From Pseudoflavitalea sp. G-6-1-2 (GTDB lineage: Bacteria > Bacteroidota > Bacteroidia > Chitinophagales > Chitinophagaceae), in assembly GCF_012927185.1 (NCBI RefSeq), contig NZ_JABBGB010000002.1, positions 1,116,001 through 1,180,000 on the forward strand: a stretch of DNA of 64,000 nucleotides, in the 5' to 3' direction. Position numbers and translations under genes: made by a program. Below the pieces are notes generated by a model. That model made no database searches. It saw only the letters and a program-made list of their open reading frames with translations, and was not told where the DNA came from. Each line of letters begins with the position of its first letter. Positions within the stretch are counted from its first letter, which is position 1. Shown one piece after another: positions 17,014 to 25,910 of this stretch.

Positions 17014-20000
17014 ATGAGGCACGCACTATTGATAATGCTGCTCATGGTTGTTGCAATACAAACATGGGCGCAGGATCGCATTGTTACGGGCGTAATCACC
17101 AACAGTAAAGGAGATCCCGTCTCCAGCGCCACTGTAACTGTAAAAGAAACCAACCAAAGTACCCGAACGAACGAAGAGGGTAAATTCACGCTCAATCTCT
17201 CACCCGGTGCAAAAACATTATTGATCAGCAGCGTAGGTTATGCGCAGAATCAGTTTACTCTCACAGCCAGCAACGATTACCACATCAGTTTGAAAGAATC
17301 TTCCAGAGAGCTGGAAGAAGTAGTTGTAACCGGTTATGGTGTTACCAGGAAGAAAGCTTTTACCGGATCGGCTGCAACCATCACCAACGAGCAGATCAAA
17401 GACCTGCAGGTAACTACTGTTACCGGCGTATTGCAGGGTAATGCCAGTGGAGTATTGAGTGTTACCTCCACAGGTCAACCAGGACAAAGCCCTACCATCC
17501 GCATCCGCGGTATCGGTTCGAGCCTTGCCAGTAACGATCCGCTGATTGTACTGGATGGTGTTGTATACAGAGGAAGTCTCAATACAATCAACCCGTCGGA
17601 TATTGAAACAATTACAGTTTTGAAAGACGCTTCTGCCACATCCATCTTCGGTGCGATGGCCAGTGGTGGCGTAATCAACATCGTTACCAAAAGAGGTAAA
17701 GGCAAAACAAGGGTGAACTTCGCAGGCATCAGCGGCTTTTCTTCAAGAGCAGTAAAAGAATATGAAAAAGTAGGAATGGATGAGTGGATGGAACTCAACT
17801 GGGAAGCCCTTCGCAACGATGCGCTCGCCAATCCTGCACTGCTCACGCAATACAGCGTTCCCAATGCAGAAGCGTATGCCAGCAAACGCCTTGTTCCGAA
17901 ACTGGTGTACAACCCGTATGGAGTTGCACAGCCTGTAGGAACCAACGGCAAGATCGATCCAAACGCCAAAAAACTGTGGAATGATAACTGGATGGACGAA
18001 ATGACAAGAACAGGTATCAGAAATGATTTCAACCTCAACGTATCTGGCGCCGATCCTTCCAATACCATCCGCTATTACATGGGTGGTGGTTATATTCACG
18101 ATCAGGGGGTGGTGATCGAATCGGATTACAAAAGGTACACCGGCAGAGCAAAGGTTGATATCACTCCCGTGAAGTGGTTCCGTACCGGCATTAACGTGAG
18201 CCTGGCCTACTCCAATCAAAACTATCCCCAGCAGGGATCACAGGCAGCTTCGAACCTGCTTGGTTTTGCAAGAAGCATCGGACCTATTTTCCCCATCTAC
18301 CTGCGCAATCCAACTACGGGAGAATACCTTACAGATGCAGCAGGCAAAAGATTGTATGATTACGGCAACAACAGCACTGTGCTGGGCGAACTTCGTCCAA
18401 CTGCACAAAACCGCCCATACAATCTCGGACAGAATCCCGCAGGTACCACTACCATCAATCCTACCACCAATGAATTTCTGACGGGTTCCGGTATCGTGTA
18501 TGCCGAACTGGATGTGCTGAAATACCTTACTTTCAAAAGTCAGTATTCACTCGAACATAATCAGATCGATGAAAATCAGTTCTGGAATCCTTTCTATGGA
18601 GATGGTACAACCTTCGGCGGTTTAGCTTATCGCGGAGTAACATTGAGGTACGCACAAACATTCACCAATACTTTCACATTCGATAAAACTTTCGGAGGCA
18701 TCCATAACCTGAATATGGTAGTAGGTATGGAGTCTATGAGATTCAGGCAGGAGTTCACTTCTGCACAGAAAACAGGTTTCACTTTCGACAGGCCTATTCA
18801 ACCTGATTATGGAACCACGCCATCTGCCAACGGCTCTGTGGATCGTAACAGAAACGTGGGTTATTTCGCCAGAATGAACTACAACCTGAACGACAAATAC
18901 CGTTTGAGCGTATCACTCCGCAGAGACGGCGCTTCACGTTTTGCAGACAGTTCGAGATGGCAAACACTGTATGCAGTAGGAACTGCATGGAATATCGATA
19001 AAGAGAAATTCCTCCAGAATATCTCCTGGCTGAGCGAACTGAAACTGAAAGCCAGTTATGGTATTCAGGGTAACCAGTTCTTACCGGGCAACTTTCTGTA
19101 TCTCGGCACCTATTCTGCCGGAGCCAACATGGGATCGAACAGTGGTGTAATCATCAACACCGTTGCCAATGGCGATCTTACCTGGGAGAAACAGAAACAA
19201 TGGGATCTCGGTCTGGAATTCGGTTTCTTCAACAACAGATTATCGGGTTCGCTCGTGTATTTCACCAGAACATCGCACGATCTGCTGGCGGAACGTCCTC
19301 TTCCCGGATCAACAGGTGTGAACAATGTTTATGACAACACCGGAGAGATCAAAAACTCAGGTATCGAGATCGAGCTGAACTCCGTTAACTTCCGCTCTAA
19401 AGATTTCGAATGGAGAACCAGCATCAACATCACCAAACTGAAGAACGAGATCACCAAACCAGCTCCGGGATCCAATCAGCGTAAGGGCGGCAGCCTGTTC
19501 GACTGGTATATTCAGGAGTATATCGGTGTTGATCCTGCAGATGGTTTGCCAATGTGGTATCGCGATGATCCGGCAAATGCAGGTAAAAGAATCAGCACCA
19601 AGAACTACAACCAGGCTACCCGTTATTATATTGGTCATCAGCTTTCGGATTATACAGGTGGTATCACCAACAATCTTCGTTACAGGAATTTCGATCTTAC
19701 CATCCTTGCATCATTCGGCATTGGAGGAAAAATGTATGATGGCGACTATGCAGGACTGTTAGGAGCATTCAATACCGGCTCACTGGGTTCCAATTCGAGC
19801 ATCGATATCCGCGGCAGATGGCAGAGCCCGTCAAACCCCGGAGATGGTAAAACACCTAAGCTCACCACTGCAGCCATCAACGCTACTGCGGCTTCTACAA
19901 GATTCCTGTACAACGCGTCTTTCATGCGCATACGCAACATCACACTGGGATATCGTGTGCCTGAGCAACTGCTCAGCAAAGTGCATCTCAGCAATGCCCG

Positions 20001-20145
20001 CGTATTCATCGATCTTCAAAACCCATTGACCTTCTTTGGTGGTCCTAAAGGCACTGACCCTGAAGCTGGCATCGGTGCGCAAACAAGATTCAACAACACC
20101 ACTACTAACAAGGTACTGGCCATTGGATTAAATGTTGGATTGTAA
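17014..20145 (+). CDS. SusC/RagA-family TonB-dependent outer membrane transporter
   Basis: 1043 residues with a signal peptide (ending TWAQ). It begins with a carboxypeptidase-D-like domain (VTGVITNSKGDPVSSATVTV), followed by the TonB-box-like ELEEVVVTGYG and the plug (PTIRIRGIGSSLASNDPLIVLDGV; ASATSIFGAMASGGVINIVTKRGKG). The rest is a 22-stranded barrel region ending in a hydrophobic-aromatic strand. SusC proteins import oligosaccharides or other large nutrients using TonB energy, with the SusD lipoprotein acting as lid. The SusD gene follows in the same operon. The ligand cannot be predicted because no enzyme genes accompany the pair. Confidence 0.96.
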   Translation: MRHALLIMLLMVVAIQTWAQDRIVTGVITNSKGDPVSSATVTVKETNQSTRTNEEGKFTLNLSPGAKTLLISSVGYAQNQFTLTASNDYHISLKESSRELEEVVVTGYGVTRKKAFTGSAATITNEQIKDLQVTTVTGVLQGNASGVLSVTSTGQPGQSPTIRIRGIGSSLASNDPLIVLDGVVYRGSLNTINPSDIETITVLKDASATSIFGAMASGGVINIVTKRGKGKTRVNFAGISGFSSRAVKEYEKVGMDEWMELNWEALRNDALANPALLTQYSVPNAEAYASKRLVPKLVYNPYGVAQPVGTNGKIDPNAKKLWNDNWMDEMTRTGIRNDFNLNVSGADPSNTIRYYMGGGYIHDQGVVIESDYKRYTGRAKVDITPVKWFRTGINVSLAYSNQNYPQQGSQAASNLLGFARSIGPIFPIYLRNPTTGEYLTDAAGKRLYDYGNNSTVLGELRPTAQNRPYNLGQNPAGTTTINPTTNEFLTGSGIVYAELDVLKYLTFKSQYSLEHNQIDENQFWNPFYGDGTTFGGLAYRGVTLRYAQTFTNTFTFDKTFGGIHNLNMVVGMESMRFRQEFTSAQKTGFTFDRPIQPDYGTTPSANGSVDRNRNVGYFARMNYNLNDKYRLSVSLRRDGASRFADSSRWQTLYAVGTAWNIDKEKFLQNISWLSELKLKASYGIQGNQFLPGNFLYLGTYSAGANMGSNSGVIINTVANGDLTWEKQKQWDLGLEFGFFNNRLSGSLVYFTRTSHDLLAERPLPGSTGVNNVYDNTGEIKNSGIEIELNSVNFRSKDFEWRTSINITKLKNEITKPAPGSNQRKGGSLFDWYIQEYIGVDPADGLPMWYRDDPANAGKRISTKNYNQATRYYIGHQLSDYTGGITNNLRYRNFDLTILASFGIGGKMYDGDYAGLLGAFNTGSLGSNSSIDIRGRWQSPSNPGDGKTPKLTTAAINATAASTRFLYNASFMRIRNITLGYRVPEQLLSKVHLSNARVFIDLQNPLTFFGGPKGTDPEAGIGAQTRFNNTTTNKVLAIGLNVGL

Positions 20146-20164
20146 ACTGAAAAAAGAAGCTATT

Positions 20165-21655
20165 ATGAAAAAATATAAATGGATAGTGATGATAGCCGCG
20201 ATTGTCAGTGGCCTTACATCCTGCAAAAAAGCATTTCTCGATCTGTCGCCCGAAAACGGCGACCTTTCAGACAATATCATTTTCTCTTCAAAAGCCGGAG
20301 CAGAAAATGCGTTGAACGGAATCTACTGGATCTACCGTTCGGAGAATTACCGTGGTTATGGCGGTAATCCCGGCAGCACCAACCTTACCTGTCGCGGATT
20401 GCAGACCATCATGTTCTTCTTCGAAGTGAAGGGCAATGATCTCTTCGATGCCTACAATACCTGGTGGCGTACAGAAGGTGCATGGGAAGAGAACGGCAAC
20501 GGCCGCATTCAAACAGGTTCACGCACCAATCAGATATGGGATGTGTTCTACAAAGTGATCAACAACTCCAATGCCATCATCAAAAATGTACCGGGCATCA
20601 CTTCGATGGGACAGGCAGAAAAAGATCAGTTCATAGCTGAAGCAAAAGCCAACCGTGCTTATGCCTATTTCTGGCTGGCAAGAGTGTACCAGTACACTTA
20701 TGCCAAAAACCCCGATGCACCTGGTGTTCCCATTTATCTGGAGCCTGCAACCAATGCCAGCAAAGGCAACCCAAGGTCATCTCTGAAAGACGTGTACAAG
20801 TTGATACTCGAAGATCTCAATGCAGCAGTGAGTACATTATCAGAAGACAGAATCGGCGTTTTCCGCATCAATAAGAATGTGGCACAGGGCATTCTTGCCG
20901 AAGTGTATCAGGAACTGGCCATGAGCGATGCTGCTCTCTGGCAGAAAGCTATCGACAATGCAGCTGCCGCACGCGCAGCCTATCCATTGATGAGCAATGC
21001 CGACTATGCAGGCGGATTTAATGATGCAGGCAATGGCGAATGGATCTGGGGATTGCCTGTACCCGAAGATCAGACACTTTCGTACTATTCTCAGTACAGC
21101 TTCATGGATACACAGGGTGGATATTACAAGAATATTGCAGTGAACAAAAGTTTTGCTGATCTCTATTCTGCCACGGACACCAGAAAGAATCTGCTGATTC
21201 CGGTACCAGCGAGCAGCAACCCTGCATTGCAATACCAGACAAGAAAATACAGAACCAGAGTACAGGGCTCTATCACGGGCGATATCATTCTCATGCGTTC
21301 TGCAGAAATGCTATTGATCGAAGCAGAAGGACTTGCACAGCAGAACAAACTGCAGGAAGCGATCGATCTGCTCTATACGTTGCAGCACCTCCGCGATCCC
21401 AGTGCAACCAAAATGGCATTGGCTCCGAAAGATGCGGTGATCAACGCTATCCTGCTCGAACGCAGAAAAGAACTCTATGGCGAATTGGGAACTTACTACT
21501 TCGACCTCAAGCGTTATCAACGCCCGCTGGTACGCGATGGTAATCACCCATATCCGTTGAACATCCCTGCAGATGATGCAAGATGGTTGTTTCAGATACC
21601 TCTTTCAGAGATCGATGCCAATCCGAACATCAATCCTGAAAATCAGAATCCTTAA
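20165..21655 (+). CDS. SusD/RagB-family nutrient-binding outer membrane lipoprotein
   Basis: About 496 residues from ATG 20165. An upstream in-frame ATG at 20132 overlaps the susC end and lacks a signal peptide. The lipoprotein signal ends GLTSC with Cys20. Family marks include FLDLSPENGDLSDNIIFSS near the start, AENALNGIYW, the helical TPR-like RANRAYAYFWLARVYQYTY-type stretch, and the C-terminal LLERRKELYGELGTYYFDLKR. It should cap the SusC barrel on the cell surface. A strong terminator follows 22 bases after the stop, so the operon contains only these two genes. Confidence 0.96.
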   Translation: MKKYKWIVMIAAIVSGLTSCKKAFLDLSPENGDLSDNIIFSSKAGAENALNGIYWIYRSENYRGYGGNPGSTNLTCRGLQTIMFFFEVKGNDLFDAYNTWWRTEGAWEENGNGRIQTGSRTNQIWDVFYKVINNSNAIIKNVPGITSMGQAEKDQFIAEAKANRAYAYFWLARVYQYTYAKNPDAPGVPIYLEPATNASKGNPRSSLKDVYKLILEDLNAAVSTLSEDRIGVFRINKNVAQGILAEVYQELAMSDAALWQKAIDNAAAARAAYPLMSNADYAGGFNDAGNGEWIWGLPVPEDQTLSYYSQYSFMDTQGGYYKNIAVNKSFADLYSATDTRKNLLIPVPASSNPALQYQTRKYRTRVQGSITGDIILMRSAEMLLIEAEGLAQQNKLQEAIDLLYTLQHLRDPSATKMALAPKDAVINAILLERRKELYGELGTYYFDLKRYQRPLVRDGNHPYPLNIPADDARWLFQIPLSEIDANPNINPENQNP

Positions 21656-21677
21656 AACAATTCAAACACAAACAGCA

Positions 21678-21705
21678 AAGCCGGTGATTATCACCGGCTT
21701 TTTTT
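21678..21705 (+). terminator. Intrinsic terminator of the susCD operon
   Basis: AAGCCGGTGA (21678-21687) pairs perfectly with TCACCGGCTT (21691-21700), followed by TTTTT. Confidence 0.9.
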
Positions 21706-21864
21706 ATGCCGAAACTGCATTGCCAGCCATCGTTTCCGTATTTACACAAGCGGCGCCGCAATTGCGTTCAGCTCCAAAACTTCTTGGTACTTTTATATCC
21801 CGTATTCAGGTAAAAAACAATGATTGTATGATGAAAGTATTTTTCACAGTACTAAATCAACATC

Positions 21865-22362
21865 ATGAATACATTACATCAAAAGCCGCCACACTTCCTA
21901 TTCTGGCGCAGCCTGTTCTTCACCGTATTGCAGCCGGGCATGGTAGCCGGCATAATTCCTTGGTGGATCGCCGGGCATCACACTTCAACAATTCAGCTTT
22001 CTTCTTTCAATGCAGTTCAGCTCGCAGGATTATTGCTGTTGCTCGCAGGCATAGTGGTTACTGTGCATTGCATCATCCGCTTTGCTGTAGATGGAAGAGG
22101 CACCCTCTCCCCTGTTGATCCCACCAAAAAACTGGTGATCGCAGGATTGTACAAATACTCACGCAACCCCATGTACATTGGAGTAATGCTGATGCTGACA
22201 GGCGAATGTATGATAGCACCGGTAAGCGGACTGATCATTTACACCACGGCCATCTTCACAGGCTTCAACCTCTTCATCGTTTTTTATGAAGAACCGAGAC
22301 TGCTGAAAGATTTCGGAGACAGTTACGCCCAGTATTGCAAAAAAGTGAGACGCTGGCTCTAA
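21865..22362 (+). CDS. Isoprenylcysteine carboxyl methyltransferase-like membrane methyltransferase
   Basis: 165 residues with four or five hydrophobic helices. The SAM-binding signature is visible in the C-terminal half (GLYKYSRNPMYIGVMLMLTG, then EEPRLLKDFGDSYAQYCKKV). This is the ICMT/PEMT/NnrU-type fold. Bacterial members methylate lipid or small-molecule substrates, and the true substrate here is not clear. Its stop codon overlaps the stop of the convergent PEP mutase-like gene by four bases. Confidence 0.85.
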   Translation: MNTLHQKPPHFLFWRSLFFTVLQPGMVAGIIPWWIAGHHTSTIQLSSFNAVQLAGLLLLLAGIVVTVHCIIRFAVDGRGTLSPVDPTKKLVIAGLYKYSRNPMYIGVMLMLTGECMIAPVSGLIIYTTAIFTGFNLFIVFYEEPRLLKDFGDSYAQYCKKVRRWL

Positions 22363-23204
22363 GGCCTGCTCATCATATCGTTGAACTCTTTGAACGTTTT
22401 TGCAGCATCAACATATTTGAAAGTTCCCTGATGCCTGATCTCTTCCGCAGCATGGATGAAACTGGTGTATGCAGCACGGGCCAATGAAGCGCCGACACTG
22501 ATTCTTTTTACACCGAGATCTTCCAGTTCTTTTACCGTTATGCCGGTTAATGGTCCGGCTACAAGTACATTCACTGGTTTGGGAGCAACAGCTTTCACTA
22601 CTGCAATGATATCATCTTTGGATCTCAATCCGGGTGCAAAGAGCACATCGGCTCCTGCTTCTGCAAATGCTTCCAGCCTTTTGATGGTATCAGCAAGATC
22701 AGGGTTGCCATGCAAAAAGTTTTCAGCGCGTGCAGTAAGTGAAAATTGAAACGGCAGACTGCGTGCAGTTTCTGCGGCAGCGCGAACACGTTCAACAGCA
22801 TGTTCAAATGAATAGAACGGTGATTGAGGATTGCCGGTTGCATCTTCGATGGAACCACCGGCGAGGCCGAGTGATGCAGCCAGCTGAATGGTTTCTGCAC
22901 AATCTTCGGGTTCATCACCAAATCCGTTTTCAAGATCTGCCGTTACGGGAAGATGTGTTGCTGCAACGATACCCACAATATTGTTGAGGGTTTCATCGCG
23001 CGTAACGGCTGCTCTTGCATCGGGTTTGCCGAGTGAGAAAGCAAGTCCTCCACTGCTGGTAGCCAACGCTTCAAAGCCCATTGCAGTCAGCATTTTAGCC
23101 GATCCTGCATCCCATGGGTTGGGAACAATCAAAATGCCATCGCGCTCATGGAGTGCTTTAAGTGCCTCTCCTTTCTGTTTCTGGGTGGAATGATTGGTTT
23201 GCAT
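22359..23204 (-). CDS. Isocitrate lyase/phosphoenolpyruvate mutase-family protein
   Basis: 281 residues forming a TIM barrel of the ICL/PEPM superfamily. Visible segments are ILIVPNPWDAGSAKMLTAMGFEALATSS (substrate loop), the metal-binding DLENGFGDEPED, AGGSIEDATG, and the C-terminal VNVLVAGPLTG and VKRISVGASLARAAYT. Related enzymes cleave or rearrange carboxylates such as 2-methylisocitrate, oxaloacetate or PEP. This short form is a common uncharacterised subgroup and the reaction is unassigned. It is divergent from the MerR gene, 111 bases away. Confidence 0.85.
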   Translation of the reverse strand: MQTNHSTQKQKGEALKALHERDGILIVPNPWDAGSAKMLTAMGFEALATSSGGLAFSLGKPDARAAVTRDETLNNIVGIVAATHLPVTADLENGFGDEPEDCAETIQLAASLGLAGGSIEDATGNPQSPFYSFEHAVERVRAAAETARSLPFQFSLTARAENFLHGNPDLADTIKRLEAFAEAGADVLFAPGLRSKDDIIAVVKAVAPKPVNVLVAGPLTGITVKELEDLGVKRISVGASLARAAYTSFIHAAEEIRHQGTFKYVDAAKTFKEFNDMMSRP

Positions 23205-23259
23205 GCATTAAAGTTCTGCATTTTTTTATGGCGGGTATAAAAAATATCGACAATTTCTC

Positions 23260-23292
23260 TTGACTCTCCCCTTAGGTGATACCCTATATTTG
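23260..23292 (+). promoter_or_regulatory. MerR-type promoter with operator in a long spacer
   Basis: TTG (23260-23262) and TATATTTG (23285-23292) are 22 bases apart, longer than the usual 19-20. The spacer holds the imperfect palindrome TCCCCTTAGGTGA (23267-23279; TC.CCT.AGG.GA symmetric). A palindrome within a stretched spacer is the layout of MerR-controlled promoters, and the MerR-family gene starts 24 bases downstream. Confidence 0.55.
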
Positions 23293-23315
23293 CTGCAACA
23301 GGTTAAACCCAAACG

Positions 23316-24080
23316 ATGGACAATTATTCTGTAAAGAAACTCGCCAGGCTTGCAGGAGTAACGGTGCGCACCTTACATCTGTACGATAAAATGGGATTAC
23401 TGAAACCTTCCATACGTACCGAGGCCAGGTACAGGCTGTACGGCAACAAAGAGTTGCTGCGATTGCAGCAGATACTCTTTTACAGGGAACTCGATTTTCC
23501 ACTGAAAGATATCATGACCATACTCGACGATCCTGCATTTGATCTGGAGCAGGCCCTCGAAGGACATAAAGTTGCGCTGTTGGCTAAGAAGGAAAGAATA
23601 AACACATTGGTTGGTACCATAGAAAAAACATTGGCAACACTAAAACAACATTCTATGTTACAGGCAGAAGATTTATACGAAGGCATGCCCAATGAAAAGA
23701 TGGCTGCCTACAGAAAAGAAGCCATCAGCAAATGGGGACAGGAATTGATTGCAGAAACAGAAGCAACCATCAAATCGTTCAGTAAAGAAGAGATGCATTC
23801 TATCGCAAACGAGTTGAACGATATCTGTGCGCAACTCACTGTACTCATACCCAAAGGAGCAGCTGACAAAACGGTGCAGCAGCATATCGCCAAAAGAATG
23901 CAGCTGGTCCATCAGCTTACCGGCGGTAAGGTATCGTCAGAAAAAATGGAGTATCTCAGAAATCTGGGACAGTTGTACAAAGCAACTAATGCAGATACAA
24001 CAGACTATATTCTGCCGGATGCAGAGCAGGCCGCCTTCATACGCGAAGCAACATCTTATTATCTCGCATCGAAAAAATAG
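23316..24080 (+). CDS. MerR-family regulator with TipAS-like C-terminal domain
   Basis: 254 residues. The N-terminal winged HTH is clear (YSVKKLARLAGVTVRTLHLY, DKMGLLKPS, YRLYG). A coiled coil (residues about 80-115) and a C-terminal helical domain of TipAS type follow (PNEKMAAYRKEAISKWGQE, LNDICAQLTVLIPKG). TipAS domains bind antibiotics or other small hydrophobic ligands, so drug sensing is likely but not shown. It probably autoregulates through the palindrome in its promoter. The divergent PEP mutase-like gene may share the control region. Confidence 0.9.
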   Translation: MDNYSVKKLARLAGVTVRTLHLYDKMGLLKPSIRTEARYRLYGNKELLRLQQILFYRELDFPLKDIMTILDDPAFDLEQALEGHKVALLAKKERINTLVGTIEKTLATLKQHSMLQAEDLYEGMPNEKMAAYRKEAISKWGQELIAETEATIKSFSKEEMHSIANELNDICAQLTVLIPKGAADKTVQQHIAKRMQLVHQLTGGKVSSEKMEYLRNLGQLYKATNADTTDYILPDAEQAAFIREATSYYLASKK

Positions 24081-24089
24081 AAGACCAGG

Positions 24090-24120
24090 GGGCTGGCCAT
24101 TCAGCCGGCCCTTCTTCTTT
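24090..24120 (+). terminator. Intrinsic terminator of the merR-type gene
   Basis: GGGCTGGC (24090-24097) pairs with GCCGGCCC (24104-24111, one G-U), followed by TTCTTCTTT. Confidence 0.75.
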
Positions 24121-24185
24121 ACATGCCGGTTTTGATTTTCTTGCTATTTTTATAGGAAGAGGCCATAACCAATCAAATAATCCGG

Positions 24186-25439
24186 ATGGAAAACTACAGC
24201 ATCATACTGTTGATCCTTGCCCTGATGATCGGCGTATCGGGCATTGCAGAAAAATTGAAACTTCCGGTTCCGGTGCTGCTGCTGGTAGCAGGATTGTCGA
24301 TCGGCTTCGCGCCCGAAATGCCGGCAATAGAACTGAACCCGGAAATTGTGATGTTGTTATTTCTTCCTCCCCTGCTGTACGATGCAGCCTTCAATATTTC
24401 TTTCAAAGATTTCAGGGTAAACTTAAATACAATTGGTACGCTTGCCATTGGTTTGGTGTTCATCACCACCGGAGGCATTGCAGTGATTGTACATTTCATG
24501 ATTCCGGGCATGAGCTGGCCATTGTCTTTTGTGTTAGGCGCCATCCTTTCAGCAACCGATGCCGTAGCTGCCATCGGCCTCACAAAAGGTCTGGGGCTTC
24601 CGCACAAAACCATCACCATCCTCGAAGGGGAAAGTCTGGTGAACGATGCATCTGCACTGATCGCTTACCGGTTTGCCATTGCCGCTGTTACAGGCATCGC
24701 ATTCGTGTGGTGGCAGGCATCCCTGCAGTTTCTGCTGGTGCTCGGCGGAGGTTTTCTAACGGGAGTAGTGATGGCAAAACTGCTGGCATTCGCATTGCGG
24801 TTCTTCAGAACAAATAATATGGTAGTGATCAGCCTCATGTTGCTGATGCCGTTTGTAACATATCTGATTGCGGAACATTTTCATGTATCGGGCGTAATTG
24901 CAGTGGTGATACTAGGCCTGAGCATGGCAAGGCTGAGCAGAGAGAAATTCCCTACCAAAATCAGAGAGCAGTCGCGGAACTTCTGGGATGTGATCATCTT
25001 CCTGCTGAATGGATTGATCTTTCTGCTGATAGGATTGCAGTTTCCGCAGGTGGTAAGGAATATGCATCCAGATCATTTCTGGCTGTACATCGGGTATGCA
25101 GTGATCATTACACTGGTTGCGCTTGGTATCAGAATGATGAGAGTGTATCTGCAGCAATTCAATCTGCAACGGGCATTTCAGGGCAAACACCGGAGGCGGA
25201 TCAGTGAAGATGCGCTGTTCGATTCGCGTACAAGTCTCATTATTACCTGGAGTGGTATGCGGGGCATCGTTTCGCTGGCCATCGCACTCGGTATACCCGC
25301 TACACTGAAGAACGGAGAGCCGTTTCCTATGCGCAACGAAATCATATTTCTCTCCATTGCGGTGGTGATCATTTCACTGATCGGTCAGGGATTAACATTG
25401 CCATGGATAGTGAAGAAGTTCGGGAAGCCGGCAGCATGA
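24186..25439 (+). CDS. Na+/H+ antiporter (CPA1/NhaP type)
   Basis: 417 residues, about twelve membrane helices. CPA1 motifs are present: LLFLPPLLYDAAFNIS in the early half, SATDAVAAI (ion-binding Asp) and EGESLVNDASALI. Near the C-terminus the family-typical arginine helix WSGMRGIVSLAIALGIP is seen. It should exchange Na+ (or K+) for H+ across the inner membrane. It lacks the long cytoplasmic regulatory tail of some relatives. It is a single gene downstream of the MerR gene's terminator. Confidence 0.92.
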   Translation: MENYSIILLILALMIGVSGIAEKLKLPVPVLLLVAGLSIGFAPEMPAIELNPEIVMLLFLPPLLYDAAFNISFKDFRVNLNTIGTLAIGLVFITTGGIAVIVHFMIPGMSWPLSFVLGAILSATDAVAAIGLTKGLGLPHKTITILEGESLVNDASALIAYRFAIAAVTGIAFVWWQASLQFLLVLGGGFLTGVVMAKLLAFALRFFRTNNMVVISLMLLMPFVTYLIAEHFHVSGVIAVVILGLSMARLSREKFPTKIREQSRNFWDVIIFLLNGLIFLLIGLQFPQVVRNMHPDHFWLYIGYAVIITLVALGIRMMRVYLQQFNLQRAFQGKHRRRISEDALFDSRTSLIITWSGMRGIVSLAIALGIPATLKNGEPFPMRNEIIFLSIAVVIISLIGQGLTLPWIVKKFGKPAA

Positions 25440-25503
25440 AAAAATTCATCCGAATAACGAAAATGCAAAGAAAGTGCTGAGTGAAATCAAATAAGCAGGT
25501 GGA

Positions 25504-25532
25504 TTGGGCTCGCTGTTAATTCCTTATTTTTG
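25504..25532 (+). promoter_or_regulatory. Promoter of the HopJ gene
   Basis: TTG (25504-25506), an 18-base spacer and TATTTTTG (25525-25532) match the Bacteroidota promoter consensus, 36 bases upstream of the ATG. Confidence 0.55.
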
Positions 25533-25568
25533 AAGCATTACTTCATTCCCAACCACAGAGGATTTTGC

Positions 25569-25910
25569 ATGAAAGAACAACTCAGCATACTGCTTGGAAA
25601 AACAAAGGAACAGGCCATTCCCTTCAAAGAAGTGATTGAATTTATCGATACGCATTATCAGCATCAGCCTACAGCTTTCAAAAACGGAGATACGTTCAAT
25701 GAAGCATCTCAGAATCAGGGAAGCGCGCGCGTATTTGCGTTTGCACAACTGAACAAATTATCAGAGGCGGAAACACTGTCGCTTTTTGCAGAGCATTACC
25801 AGTCTGTGCTGAATACGCCTGATGCTGCGGATCATCAGAACATCCGGCAGTTCATGAAGCATGGATGGAGTGGCATTCAGTTCGAAGGCGAGGCCTTGCA
25901 GGCGAAGTGA
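25569..25910 (+). CDS. HopJ type III effector-family protein
   Basis: 113 residues from ATG 25569; an upstream in-frame start lies before the predicted promoter's transcription start. Family features are VIEFIDTHYQHQPTAFKNG, the SARVFAFAQLNKLS stretch and the C-terminal MKHGWSGIQFEGEAL. The HopJ name comes from a Pseudomonas effector, but the family is widespread in free-living bacteria without type III secretion, and none is visible here. A housekeeping role is more likely. The stop codon directly abuts that of the convergent SUKH gene. Confidence 0.85.
   Translation: MKEQLSILLGKTKEQAIPFKEVIEFIDTHYQHQPTAFKNGDTFNEASQNQGSARVFAFAQLNKLSEAETLSLFAEHYQSVLNTPDAADHQNIRQFMKHGWSGIQFEGEALQAK

Noticed and set aside
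25569-25910. HopJ as evidence for a type III secretion or virulence locus
   Set aside because: No secretion genes are present and the family is widespread in non-pathogens.
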